Source: Mycteria americana (taxonomy: Eukaryota; Chordata; Aves; Ciconiiformes; Ciconiidae). Taken from it: a stretch of DNA of 64,000 nt. The notes below the pieces were generated by a model, which had not been told where the DNA came from, searched no databases, and saw only the letters and a list, made by a program, of their open reading frames with translations. A program made the position numbers and the translations under genes. Numbering within the stretch: the first letter of the stretch is position 1; each line of letters opens with the position of its first letter. The stretch covers positions 31,111,501-31,175,500 of the forward strand of contig NC_134370.1 of NCBI RefSeq assembly GCF_035582795.1, read 5' to 3'. Shown here in pieces: positions 1 through 12,889 of this stretch.

Positions 1-3000
1 TCTACATGCTGCACTATTGCATGTACATTGCATTGGCAGTTTATTTTTATCTCTATTGCTGATTGACAGTTTCTCATATTAATACTCACTTGAGGTTCAG
101 TGTGGAACATTTAAACTTGTGTCTGATGCTGTGTATTAATAGTAGCATATTGATATAATTAACTAGGTGACTTCTTGCAACAAAGGACTATGTCTTTTTT
201 TGGTACTTGACCAGAATGTCATACCCTATTATTAATGAAAAAATAATTAAAAACTTCATTCAGTTTCCAGTAGAGAGGAAACTTAGGTTTTTGCCATTTT
301 CATCTGCCACGTGAAAGAAAAACAAAAAGATGATCTAGAGTTTCAAACTTAAAATACTCTATTAAGAGGGAAACCCAATAGCATGACTACCTTGTCTGAT
401 AAGCGTGAACACTTGTATTTTTTTTATCTATTTTCCTCTTTTTTTTTTTCCATTTCTCTGAATTTCTAAATCAGTGTTCTTTTCTCAGCAATCCTGATAC
501 TTTCTTCTTTGAGTCTAGTAACTGGTTTACGTTTCAAACTGCATAGCATGATATTGCCTGCTCCTTAAGACTCAAGAATTTGTTAAAAATGTCTAAGCTT
601 AATAATGCAGATGTGTATTGTTTCAGTTTCTCATTCTTACTGATTTGTTATAATAATCTGTCATATATAGAGAATCAGACTAGAAACTGATAGACCTTGT
701 CTTTGCACCTCTATGAAGTTTAGCAGCACTGTGTAAAAATGCTCTTTCACTTCTATGCTATAAATCTATATACTGAAAAATTAATTCCGAAGAACAAGAG
801 GCATCCTATTTTAGGTCAACAAAACAAAATATAGTCTTTAACCTGATATATGTATTAGACAAGTTCTCACTTCCTTTCAAACATGTTGCACAAGGCACTT
901 ATAATCATACAGAATCTAAAAGCATAGTGATGAAACATAAATCTTTGATTTTCTTTTTTTTGTCATACTGTGGTTTTTCTAAGGGTGCTTTGATTTATTT
1001 CCAAATGAGGAATGAGGGTCTTAATCACAATTAGCATACTTGAGAGTGTTGTGTTAAATGCTAATCTGAGGGTTGCCTTTTTGTATATTTTAAGAAATAA
1101 AATCCATAGAACTAGGTGATAGAACTAGGCACAATTTCTGGAGTTTGCTTTGCTGAAATTACAGGTTAATGTTATCTGAATTTGCAAATTGATTTGAATT
1201 TGAGCTGTGTGAAATGTTTACAATGGAACTCGAAGCTGAAAATATATCTGGTTTGAGTATTTGAAAGAAATACTCAATCTGTGTGCATACATTTCAAATG
1301 AACCTGAGCTGAATCATGCATTTGCATTGAAATGTGAAGCATTTACCTGCAACTTAAAATGAAGGCAAGTTCAGCCACATTTAATAAATTTCTCTTTGAG
1401 TTTTGAGACACATTTGAGCCTAATCCAGGAAACAAATCTCAGCTGACATAAGCTTGTATTGTTCCACTGAAGTACCTATATGGATACTCTTTGCACTGAA
1501 AGATTGGGACTATACTCATTTGTATCAGCTGAGAAACTGGTCCAGCATATTGAAAACTGCATTCACGAAAACCCATGTGAACATGTGTTTACATGTAAAT
1601 GTCTGAACAAATTTCTGTGGTAAAATCTCACGTGTTTTTCCTCACCACACAAGCTTAAAATGCTTTAAAAAAATTATTTTTTTTCCATTTGTGGCTGAGT
1701 GTATTAGAAGAAATATCCTTCCAAAGACACCATAGTACAAATTGAACTTCACAGCCTAAAACGGTGTCTTCATATTCCTTTCTGGAAGAGCCTCAGCACA
1801 TGGACTGCCTGAAGTCAGCCAGCTGTGCCAACACTTCCGATTTGGACTGAAAAAGGTGAGCTGATGGCACGCTGTGCTGGGGAGGAACTGTTAGTTGGAC
1901 CTAGCAGCCAAATGAGCTGAAGTTCCCATTCCTGAGCAGAGGCTGACTATTACAAGTGGGTTGCAAATCTTGCCATTATCCTTATAGTGCCTCATGCACA
2001 AATACGGGAAATGTTAAATAGCACCTTCCCCCACATTGTGCACAGTACGCATATGACTATGACCAGTGGTGCCAGAGTCTTCTCGGGAACTATTTAAAAG
2101 CAATTCTATGTAAATCTGCGGTCTTATGCCTTCATTTGCAGGCTGGCTGCAATGACAAACTGAGGGGAGTGTAGTAACTGATGAAAATTGTCTGGCATTA
2201 TATGCTGGACCTGAGATATCCTGCATCCTCTGTTATGCCCAAATAGAGCTGCCCTGCATCAGGAGTAATTTTTGAAGATATTTCTTTTCCTGACTCCCTC
2301 TAAACTGTATCATCATTCTCCCGGCACGGTGGCTGGACACTGAGAAAACCAAGCAGCCCTTGGAAGAAGTAGATGCCAGACAGAGAGCTCTGCAACTTTC
2401 CAGGATGTCAAAGCCAACCAAGAATAAGAGTCTACTTTATAGCCTGTGTACATGCTTACATTCATCTTACAGTTGGACCAAGGGGAATAATTATCAAATA
2501 AAGGAGAGATTAAATCAGATAAGTTTTCATATAAAGGCTGTCATGACACAAAGTTCTACTTTTCTGTGCAGAGACAATGTGGCACTGCTGCAATACTTTT
2601 AGGAACAGGAGGTGAGGCACAGCTTCAGTTACTTTAGCAGATGTATGCAATATATTTCACTCCATTTATTTTGAGAAACATACCACTTAATGGGTTGTTT
2701 CTTTGTGGAGTCATTCGAATAACTCACAAAAGGCCAGAAATAAACTTGTTAATTAAGATTTAGATAACAATTTCTATTAGGGGAGCATTTGCAAATGGTA
2801 ATTTAGGAGTTAATAAATGACAAATAGATGTTAAAAACTTATTACAGAAGCTTATGAGGAGTATGAGTAAATCTTTTTTTGTGGAGTCTTATAAATATTA
2901 CTGATCAAGCTGGGGAGGTTTTGTGATTGAGCTCATGAAGATTTTTTGCCTAAGTTTTGTTGGTGTGTTTGAACGTTACTTTTGAACATTACATCGAGTT

Positions 3001-6000
3001 AGTTCCAAACTGAAGCAAATGGTCTAAGCTAATAGCTAATAAAAGCTACTCCAGAAAGAGAAAAGAGTCCCTTAGAGATTTCTAACATGAGTTTAACCCA
3101 TGAAGAGCTAGAAAATCAGCTTAGGCTGCTTTTGGCCAAGGAGTTCAGATGCAGGTCTTTCTTGGGGCCTGACTGACTTGTAAAACGTTGAGTTCTTGCA
3201 AGCATCATCAGGGCTTAAGTGTTGTTATTCCTTCTAGGTCCTCCTTGCAATGTGGCAACAGCAACCATCCAGCAGTGGAGGTTGAAGCTCTGATAGATGA
3301 TGATCTGGAGTGCGCACTACCTCCCATGCTTGGCCACTTATGGCACTGGTCACATCCCCACCTGGGAGACACACTTATGCTACCCTTGATATGGAGTAGG
3401 TGAGTGGTGGCATTGCCAAGCAGTGCTGCTTCCCCATCCACATAGTTGTTGCTACCCAAGCAGCATGCCTCAGGCTGGCCATGTATCATCCTGTTGCTAG
3501 CTGAAAAATGTTATACCTTTGCTGGTGTAATATTCTGATTCATACATGCTATGCTGATGGGAAAGTCCTAGGTCATTAACTTTATACCATCTCATCAGCA
3601 AATTCCTGAGCAGCTTTACTTTGCGCTGTAGTCATCTCTGTGTAGTGAAGACTCCATTTGAACCACTAGTGTAGCAAACTCATGAAAGAGAAAATCAGAT
3701 GGAGACATTAGCCAATAGGCCAGCTATGCTAACAGCTGCAGAGAAGAGTCTGAAACATCTGAAGATAGTCCCTCCTTTACTTAAAATGTGAGTTACACCC
3801 TGCCTCACCTTCTCAGCCTCCAATAAGACTGACACTATTCAAAATATCAGGAGCAGAATAAAATTCCTCTTGTCTCTACTCTGCACTATACATTCCCTTT
3901 ACACTTTTTCTTTCTTCTGTGGGGATATGGGGCATTTTTTGGTTACTGGATGAATCTGCCTGACCTGCTAGTGTATGGCAATCCCTATCTGGACAGCTAT
4001 AAATGACCGTATGTTTGGATTTTATTGTGGACTTTGGAAAAGTTGTTTGTTTTTTTCTTTTTATGATGCCACAGGTCAATTTTATAATCATAATGAGACT
4101 CCAGGCTGTACTTTGTCGCCTCATAATCAGTCTTTCTGCACTTGAGGACTCTTATCTATCTGCTTTGGGTCTCTTATTCCAGCCCAGACGTGTGATTGCA
4201 ACCAAACAGCAAGCCTCTTGGTGTCCAAATCCTCCACACCCTATTATACTTGTCCTCAAGCTTCTTTGGAATCACCTGCAAACTTTGCCAATGTACAAAA
4301 TCAAAATCAAATTATAGTTGTCATATCGTTCTCATTAGTCTGTGTCCCAAAACAATTCGGGGTACTAATAGAAATGCAGACAGCTCAAATTGATAAAAGT
4401 TTAATCTGGGTGATTTTTTAATTGCTTTCCTAGCAAACAAGACTGAAATAAGCCAAGACTCATTTCCTCCATCGGAATGAATATGATACTCCCTGCAGGA
4501 TTGTTTTGATTTTTGAGTAGGTTTATTCCTAATTTATATGTCATTCTCCAGAAACAAATGTTGGGCCAAAATTGACAATTGCCTTGGTTTTAAACTGTCA
4601 TGTTTCTAGCAAGCAGCCAGTCTTGCTCGGCTGACTTCATTAGCAGTCTTGCCAGGATCTCACACCTTAAGAATCAGAAGAGTCACTTAAGATTCCTGCA
4701 TGTATTGTAAAGTAGTATTTGCTGAATGTTGCCTAAATCCATATCTTAATCTGCTTAGGTTTGGTTTTCTTTTTAATTCATATGAAGTGAATTCACATTT
4801 CTTTTCAGAAACGTCTGACCTTAAGCTAGGTTGATGCACGACTGAGATGCACTGATGGGTATCTGCCATAGAATTATAGTTTTCAAATGCAAGGACAAGA
4901 TCTGCTTTCAGAATCAGTTGATGACTGAGGTTTGTACTCAGTTGGGGTTTCTCTGGAGGGGTGTATTGGTGTCACAAAAGTACAGAATGCCTTTGGTGCA
5001 AATGACACCTGCCTCAGGACTGCTAACATACATGGGCAGAAAGTCCCATCCCATATTCCACACAACCAGGGGGTGTCTTTCCTCTCAGCGAATTAGACAG
5101 AAGAATGGCTTGTTTGAATAGATTCTAAAAAATAAGAAAAAAATCCTCACAATATTTGTTGTATTCTAAAAGGCATTTGTGTTGACTCTGAACCTCCTGT
5201 AACTCCTCTAAATCTAACCTGCCCTTCATGCTGGCAAGGGGATTCAGTTTGAAAATCTCTGTTTTTATCATTCCAACTGTGGAAGATTGAATTAACATCA
5301 CAAGTCTGACAGAGCTTCTTGGACTGAAAGAACTAAACCAAATACCAGTTTTATCAATTTGCTTTGGAAAATGGAAACACTAATTATTTATGGGGTTGTG
5401 CAGTATTTCATGACATGCAATTTCATTTCCGACAGGTCACATAATTATATTACTGGGGATGGGATTTGCAAATCCAGGGTACCAATCCAAGCCCCTTCAT
5501 ACCAAAAAGCTTGGATGATTGATAAGGATAAACTTTGATTTGTCACTTTCTGATCCCTTCTCTCACAAGTTTTAATGAATTATAGATATGTGCATGCATG
5601 TGCACAAGTGTAAGAGAGTGCATATTTTCTTCAGCCATTTTCATTATGACTTTCATTGAAATGACCTCTACAATATAGATTTTTGAAAGGAATAAAACAG
5701 AACAAACTTTCCGTAGATATATTGGAACGATGAGGTCTTTCCGGCTTAGGCTGCTTCTCTTTTCTCCAGGTAAAATACTTCAAACAACACTGAAAAAAAG
5801 AACCTGGACTGGAAGTTATTCTTGTTTTTATTTTTATACAATTTTTTTTCCATCTTAGGTATTCTGACCTCATCTGGAGTTTCTGCCTTCCTTCCGACAT
5901 CAGTCTTATTTATTAGAAAGATGATATTCGTTAGATGTGAAAGCAGTGTGTTAAAATGTTACCTCGTAATTAAAACGAGATCACCAAACAATGCTCTGCT

Positions 6001-6950
6001 GAACCTTGCAGAAACAGTCTCATATAACTACATTTTTTTCTTACATAAAATTATAGTTGGCATGATTTAAATGACTCTATCCTTTCTTCCATTTGTATTA
6101 AGTGTGACCTGCCTTTACTTATGCAGTATCTTGTCCCAAGGTAAAAACAAACAAACAAAAGAGCAAGAATGTTATCTTTCTAAAGGTCATGTCTCTTGTG
6201 ATTAATGTGTTGTTTTGAACACAAATATCACTTAGCAATTATAATTTGAATGCAACTACCAAATTTTTAAGAGAGAAAGGGCTTGCTTATGTATTTATTT
6301 AGAGTTATCCTACCCAAAGCCATTTGGAGAATGAATGTTTCCCATAGGTATCCACACTTCATTCACAAATCAGACCAAAAAATCGTAAAGGCCATGAGTT
6401 CTTTTATATTTTCACACTGCAACCTGTGATTTCAACCTGACATTTCTAGTGTGCCTTAAATGAGTGGCTTCTGTGTTAGATTTTATTCCATTGCTAAATA
6501 CATGGTTAATAATGTGGAAGGTGAAGGGTGAAGGGGGAATGCTCATAGAATATGGATGAAGGCAGAAGGAGCTTTGTGTCTTTGGTGATCATAATTACTT
6601 TATTTTTTTCTCTTCTCTTCCCCTTGCACAGCCTGAAAGTGCTGCACAGACTGTCCTATAATGCCAGCTGTCTGTCAATGTCATCCATCAAGGGTCAATC
6701 AAGGATTCACTCTGACAGACATCTATGGCTTAAAAGTAATGTACCTTAAATTTCATAACACTGAATTAAACACTGGCTATAAAGCAAGACCCTTAAGACC
6801 AATGTGAAATGTAAGGTTTTGCTTCCTACTTATTTTATGGCTACTTTATTTACTCTCTCTGTTATATATAGTGATGATATAAATTCATCTGCTTGCTCTC
6901 TGTAGATCATGTGAATTGCCTGTACTGATACTAGAGTGGTGTTACCTGGC
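1..6950. other. Noncoding AT-rich stretch, no gene seen
   Basis: I see no exon with convincing splice sites and sustained coding bias, no RNA gene and no recognisable recent transposon. Open frames here are at most about 100 codons, lack family resemblance and often overlap on both strands, as chance frames do. Homopolymer T runs and AT-rich blocks are common. The part around 3,190-3,490 is locally richer in G+C and open on both strands, but it resembles nothing I recognise. Confidence 0.6.
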
Positions 6951-6954
6951 ACAA

Positions 6955-7175
6955 TAGCAGACTGCATTGATGTAAATGTTACTGATATTAGTAGTCAAAG
7001 GGGCACAGGCTTGAAACTCAGGCATCATGGCCCTGTTCCTGCTTCTAGGTGACCTTAGATAAATTGTTTGTTTGCTCTCTACCTCAGGGTCCTCTCCCCT
7101 AGCTGGAGTAGACCCCCAGCTGGATAGCTGCAATAGAGATCCTGTACATCATTTGGAGACCTGTGGTTTAAAAGC
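6955..7175 (+). repeat. MIR/CORE-SINE-like relic
   Basis: The stretch around 7,045-7,105 follows the order typical of the tRNA-derived MIR/CORE-SINE core: a 'gtgacctta-g-taaatt' block, then a pyrimidine-rich 'ctctctacctcagg' block and a 'ctctcc' block. It is heavily diverged and its ends are unclear. The resemblance was judged by eye, so it may be partly fortuitous. Confidence 0.4.
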
Positions 7176-7179
7176 TGGG

Positions 7180-8789
7180 TTTTCTTACTCTTTTCTAGTT
7201 TCACTGACTATCACAAATCAGTATTTTTTCAGTCATACATTTAAAAATCACAGTAAGCAGACTTGGGCTGGAAGGATGAATATGTTTCTTTTAATACTAT
7301 AATTCTCATACTTAGGACTGTGCACTGCATTTTTTCTCAAAGGCTGGATATGAAATACCATTTGCTGACTTCTCATCTATGTAATTAAAGCAAGTCCATT
7401 TATCAGAAAGGTTCTCGTGAGGCTTAGCTGCTCTTCTACATATTCACTGTTTTACATCCATTAAAAATCATCTTCTAACTTCATCTTGTAGGGTAAATTT
7501 CTAAAAAGTATAGAAATTATCTTATTGTCAATTTATAAGGGGAAAATAGGGTGCATTTGATTTTTTTTAATTCAGTACCTATCCAAATGCCTGTGGATTT
7601 TCTAACTTGTTTTATCTGTAAATACAACCAAACATTTGTAGTCTCTCTCAGATGTTGTGAAGGTATGCTTTTTTCCTCTAGATTATTTTGAACACATTAT
7701 AACGGCCTCCTTCCTCAGGACCCTTCGCAAAGAAATGCAAGGGGCCTGCCCATGTACATCCAATTGCAGACTTAATTTTGAGATTGCCTTCTTAACTTAT
7801 TGAGGAATTGGATTCTCCATTTGTGGTGGGCCTTAGGTGGGCCTTACATATTATACAGTTCTCCGTGAGCAAGAATGCAGTCCAAATTCATGCTGATGCA
7901 CCATATTGCTAAACAAACTGCCTCTGTGTAACTTTGATGTCAGAGGTATGGCTCTGCTTCTGTTTGTGCTTTCCTTTCTGAGAGACAGGTACTTTAGGAA
8001 GTACTGAATTTGTCAGGAAAAATTCTAACACATGCAACGTAAATGAACAAAAATCTAGTAATGCAGTTAGCTTTCATATTAAGATGGATGAAAAAACTTT
8101 CTCCTATTCTGAAAAACTGATCTTCCATATTCATGTGTTTATTTGCAAACACTCAGTATTGTTATGCTACTTTCTTGATCAGGCATGCCCAGGATGAGTT
8201 TTAAAGCAATCAGGAATACCAAGGATGACGTTAAAAGCAGCAAGGGTGCTGGTGCAAGGTACCTGGAGCATCTACTCAGCAAATGGCAGAGAAAGTGTTA
8301 CCAGTCTTCTATGCACTGTGAAAGACCTCAGCTGGTCTCACTGATTGCTGAGATTGTCAGCCCAGCAGCCTTGGTGACTTGGGAAATATCTTCTATGTTA
8401 CAAGAAGAAACTCTCCAAATAGAAAGTTTTGCTACTATGTAAATTTGAATCTTTGTGGTTGATTAGAAGAAGTGAGAAAAAACTTTTCCTGATAGTCTTT
8501 TATAGTTTATTTCAGAAGTAGTCTTAGCTGCCTGCAGCCTTTCTGAACTCTGTCTTTGCTACTTTGTTGAGGGGTGGCTGGTTTGTTTGATAAGACTCCT
8601 GAAAGTGCCCAAGTAGAGGAAGCTTTCAGCTGTGAGTATAATTCAAATTCTGTACGGAAAGTGGCTTGACTCTCCTTTAACTCTGCTTGCACTTCCTCAG
8701 ACTGAAATTCCAGGTAGTGGTAGAGAATGTGACCTCATATTCTCTGTCTTGTCCTCTTATCCACTTTGTCTGAAACTCTACTGGCCTGT
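7180..8789. other. Noncoding stretch, no gene seen
   Basis: This is AT-rich DNA with no recognisable gene. An 85-codon open frame at 8,185-8,442 follows a modest pyrimidine tract ending in AG. It resembles no family I know and has no convincing partner exon, so I leave it unannotated. Confidence 0.55.
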
Positions 8790-9172
8790 AAGGAAAAATG
8801 GAAGGAACTAGATTTTAGCCCAAAGAAAAGACAGCTGAGACATGCAGCAGGCTTTAAATACTTTAAAAGTTGCTGCAAAGAGGAAGGGGATCAAACTGTT
8901 CTTCTGTTCACATTGTGAGACAAAATGTAATATGCTTAAACTGGAACAAAAGCAGATTTAGGAGGAACTTTGTAGAAAGAATGCTCCAATGACAAAGATA
9001 ATTAAGGACTAGAATAGATTGCATATAGAGGCTGGGAAAGCTTGCTCACTGGAGGTTTTTAAAGAGTGGTTACAGAACCATCTGTCAGAACTGGTTTAGT
9101 TGATTTGGGGCAGGTGGATGCACCAGATGATCCATTTGAGTCTTTCTTTCTCCTTTCTAGGGTTTAGCAATA
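8790..9172 (+). mobile_element. Ancient CR1-type LINE, 3' end
   Basis: Read on the + strand, the segment keeps the landmarks of the C-terminal end of CR1 ORF2 and its 3' UTR. There is an 'aaagaaaag-cagctgag' block, a 'tactttaaaagttgctgcaaagagg' block, and a 'gtgcttaaactg' -type block (here 'atatgcttaaactgg'). After these come 'ctggaggtttttaaagagtgg' (reading L-E-V-F-K-E-W) and a 'ggggcaggtggatgcaccagatgatcc' tail. Several in-frame stops and small indels show it is old and dead. It has no microsatellite tail like that at 60,330. It is 5'-truncated, as most CR1 copies are, and much more diverged than the copies at 39.4 and 59.9 kb. Confidence 0.72.
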
Positions 9173-9174
9173 AT

Positions 9175-11014
9175 AACCTAAAGAAAGGGAAAAGACTACA
9201 CCAAGTATCTGGCAGGGTGACATTCATATTCCAGTTTAAGACTGGGTGATTCACTTATCCAGGTCTAGCTCCCATATCATGGCAGTAACGGAGGGCTCCA
9301 AAAGTCCTTAGTATAAGTAAGGTCTGTGCATCCTGTCAGCCATGTGCAGTCATGTGCTAAAGGTAAAGAAAACTTGTACAGCCTTAGCCAGGACTGGACT
9401 CCAGGGACACTGAACCCAAGATATCAAAATGTAACAGCAATACTTCTTATGTAACACACCTTGGGAAAGCGGTTGATGCCAGGTATTAAGGAAAGGAGGC
9501 CTACGTATGACCAGCCTCTGCATTTCCACCAGGCTAGCTAATGCCAAAGGGCAAGATGGGATTGCTGTGTTTGAAAGCAGTGAGTCATATTTGCTAAGGA
9601 ATATGTGAAGGGGATATTCAGGTGCTGAAAACAGAGCTGTAATCAAAAACTTTCTCACACACTACACAGCTCTAGCCAAGCAGGTCAAGTATTCTCTGCC
9701 ACCTTCCCATCAGGCACTTGCAGTAGATATATGCTGATTGCTAGATCATTGGCTTTAAAGTAACAAGGGTTTTTTTAGAGTATTTGCTGGAGAGATGTGC
9801 GTGGTTTTGATTTACAATAAAGTATTGTCAGTTTGAAAAGGATTGGAATTATGCATATTTGTATTCAGTTGAGGAATGGGATAGAAATTCTCATCTCAGC
9901 TCATAAAGTTTCTTTTTTTTACATTTGATGACATTTGAGTAACAAAATTACCTGATGGTGTAGAGGGTTAATCTAGTTTGTTCTTCCTATAAGTAGCAAA
10001 ATATTTTTAATGGGAGGTGAAGGGGTTAGTCCGTAGAATCTGCATAAGTGACACAGTGTTAATTTAAAAAGTTAATATAGTTCATTTCACTAGCAAATAT
10101 TCTGCCTCCAGGAATTATCCTTTCTGTGAAGACTGTTCTGACTGTTTTCTATTGTCTATTAACATGATGCTTTGAGGATGTTTTCTGTGGCAATGTTCAG
10201 ACTTAGAGCTGTGCCCACCTGCAATGATATAACTAGCAAAGCAAATTGCATTATCCTCTCAGTAAGCATTTTAGTTCTTTATTGTTTTAACCTGAGTTCC
10301 TGTAAATCAGCCAGAGCAATCAGTTTTAATGACTCCTCTAAGAGAAAAAACAAACAACAATGGAAAAGCTCTGGGTTTTCAGTTTAATCCATAAAAAAAG
10401 AGGAGGCACTGTATTTTCCCTCATTAAAACCCCTGATGCATAACCAGTTCTCATTGCTTGCCCTGTGCTAGAGGTTATAAGCTTCCTGAGCATCTACCAA
10501 AGCTGAGAAGTTATTTTTCAGTGTTTGCTGTGAACAGCAGTCATTCAGCAATCTGCTCAAAGGACTGCACCAACAGTAGGGAACAAGATGGCCTGTGGTC
10601 TAAAATACTCTGATTCTGGTTGTTACATATTTAGTGAGCCCCAAACAAGTTTGCATCAATAAAAGTCTGAGTTTGCACTGAAACCCAGTGCATGATTTCC
10701 CAGCTTAATTCAATTGAGCCATGCTTTCTGCCAACCACCCCTACAAAAATGAATTTCTCTGAGATGCTTTGGTTTCAAAAGGAGAGAAAAATCCTAAGCA
10801 CTGAATATAAAAGCAAGATGATTAACTGATTTCTCCTTTCTGATTGCCAGGCTTCTGCTTCTTCCAGTTCTGGGGAATTCCTTCCACAATAGTGTTCACA
10901 GCCCTAAACAGAAAATGGCAAAACCAACAAATTGTTTAGCTCTGCTAGCATTCGTTCTTTTCTCAGCAGACAGAATGTCTTGATTCTTGAATTGTAAATA
11001 TTATAAGTTACAAC
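9175..11014. other. Noncoding stretch, no gene seen
   Basis: I see no gene or clear repeat. The AT-rich block around 9,920-10,110 has several TTAAT/ATTA words. It could be regulatory, but nothing in the sequence alone proves it. Confidence 0.55.
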
Positions 11015-11062
11015 CATAGAATCATAAAATAGTTGAGGTTGGAAGGGACCTCTGGAGGTAAT
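11015..11062 (-). mobile_element. CR1 LINE, extreme 3' tail fragment
   Basis: The + strand reads 'catagaatcataaaatagttgaggttggaagggacctctggaggt', the reverse complement of the CR1 3' UTR terminus. It includes two degenerate units of the ATTCTATG-type end repeat. Only about 48 bp remain, so this is a severely 5'-truncated insertion in minus orientation. The motif is diagnostic despite its size. Confidence 0.85.
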
Positions 11063-11064
11063 CA

Positions 11065-12570
11065 CACAAGTCTTATAGATGTTCTAAAAGTAATGTGTTA
11101 AAGTAATTGCATTCTAAATCTGGTAGTTTATTTAATTGTTAGATGACTATAAGACAGTATTTTGGAGGCTTCAGGCCAGGAGCCCTGTTTTTAGGGAGAG
11201 GAGGGAAAAGTACATTAAAATGACAGCCTAAAAACTAGAAATGAGAAAGGAGATAAGGGTTTAAGGACCTTCTTCCACTTGAGAATTAATAAGGTACAGG
11301 GAAAGTGGACTATTCTTTCCAACTATACCAGTTGCTCTAATAATATAGTACCTCTTCCCACGATCAGTGCCTTCCCTGTGTCCTGAGAACAGCTGTATTA
11401 CGACACTACTGCCTCAAAGACGGGTTTTTAAACATTGAAAAGCGTTGTTAACAGTGTGAGATTAACAGCCTTATTCAGTAATAGCAATCAGTGTATACTG
11501 TTGTTACACAGCAGAAACAATCTTGAAGCCCATTTCCTTTCAGACTTTACTCTCCCTGGTGCCTAAGCCTTCTTCCCCCCCATAGTACTCCAAAAAACTT
11601 TCCATCACTAGAGAGGCAGTTCTAACAGATGCATGTGTTAATTGCTAAGCTATCTGCCAAATAAAATCTGACAACCAAAGCATGCCTGCCTTGCCCTCAA
11701 GAAGGGCCACTCATTTGAATCTCTTATCTGCTCATTTATGGGTCTTTACAAAACCTGGAGGAACAGTGGTGACTGGGCAGAGATGATAGACAAGTGATTG
11801 AATAAGCTTTCTTTCTAGAGGACATCTGACTAAAAAGTTTTTAAGAAAAGCATTTCCTCCTAAACTTTTAGTGTCAACACTCGGTCACAGTTGCTATGTG
11901 AAATCTGTATTCTCTACCAATACAATGTTTTATATAATTCTGGAACAATTCCACTGGTGGTGAATCAAAGCAAATTTCAATGTTATGAACCACGATCAGA
12001 CTGGTTATGGATAATAATAAATCTTCTTTTTTTTCCTAGATGGTTGCTTAATTAAGATATAAAGGTGCCAAATCAGGTCTCTGGGGACCTAAGAATTGTC
12101 TAGGGAAGCAGGAATGTAAGTGCTATAATATACTATTGTCTATATGCATGGTTTGTCTTTGCAGTTTAATCTCTTCAGGAGCACATAGGGTCATAGCACT
12201 TTATGTTGAGCAGTGTGGCAAATGTAAGAAGAGTTTGAGTACTGATAATTAGCTATTTGGTTAAGTTTCCTTCCTGTCACACATCTCTGCATGAATCTGC
12301 CATTAGCAAGGAGTAAAGTACCAGTCCACAAAAAACAGTAGGCTCTTCAGTGTCTGGACTTTATTTGTATGATGAATGATATATTTTAATGAGTTTTATT
12401 GATTTACTTAAAATTGTCACAAATTAATTAAATTATTTAGAAATTTAAAAGAACCTCTGAGATAAAAGGAAATGTAGGAAAAGATAAGGAAACATTTGTT
12501 TATATCTAACAGTTTCTTCCATGTCATGGTGCTTAATATGTATTTTATTTATTTATATGTTATGTTCTTC
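11065..12570. other. Noncoding stretch, no gene seen
   Basis: No coding frame, RNA gene or repeat was recognised. The sequence becomes very AT-rich near 12,360-12,470, just before the exon-like segment that follows. Confidence 0.55.
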
Positions 12571-12572
12571 AG

Positions 12573-12889
12573 AAAGGAAACAACTGTGAGAAGAGAGACT
12601 CCTTGGAGAGGAAGGGAGACTTTTCTGCCCTTGGAGCTATTGAACATGCTATTGGGAGACCAACTTCCAGAGCACAAGGGCAGACAGGCAGAGGAGCCCA
12701 GCCACAGGAGCATCTGTGGCACAGTGGAGACTACTGAGAAGAAACAGGGACAGACAACATGCCAAAAGTGCAGGGTGGCAGAGAGACGTTTCCTGGTGCA
12801 TAAAGGGGACCGAACAGTCTGCCAAAACCCAGAAAGTGACTGAGTTGGATTTAAACCAAGCCTAAGCGCATTTATCCAGCAAAAACATG
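12573..12889 (+). other. Exon-like segment, possibly lncRNA or 5' UTR exon
   Basis: A sharp composition change marks this block. AT-rich DNA ending in a pyrimidine-leaning tract and 'ttcttcag' (AG at 12,571-12,572) gives way to about 317 bp of purine-rich, higher-GC sequence. The block ends at 'aaaaacatg|gtaaga', a good GT donor at 12,890. A reading frame stays open through most of it, from before 12,573 to a TGA at 12,841-12,843, but the translation (rich in E, R, Q, T) resembles no family I recognise. The ATG directly before the donor sits in a reasonable initiation context. A 5' UTR exon ending at a start codon is therefore possible, as is a noncoding RNA exon. This is inference from splice signals and composition only. 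Confidence 0.28.

Noticed and set aside
8183..8442. 85-codon + strand frame after a TTGATCAG acceptor-like site
   Set aside because: No family resemblance, only a weak pyrimidine tract and no compatible partner exon.
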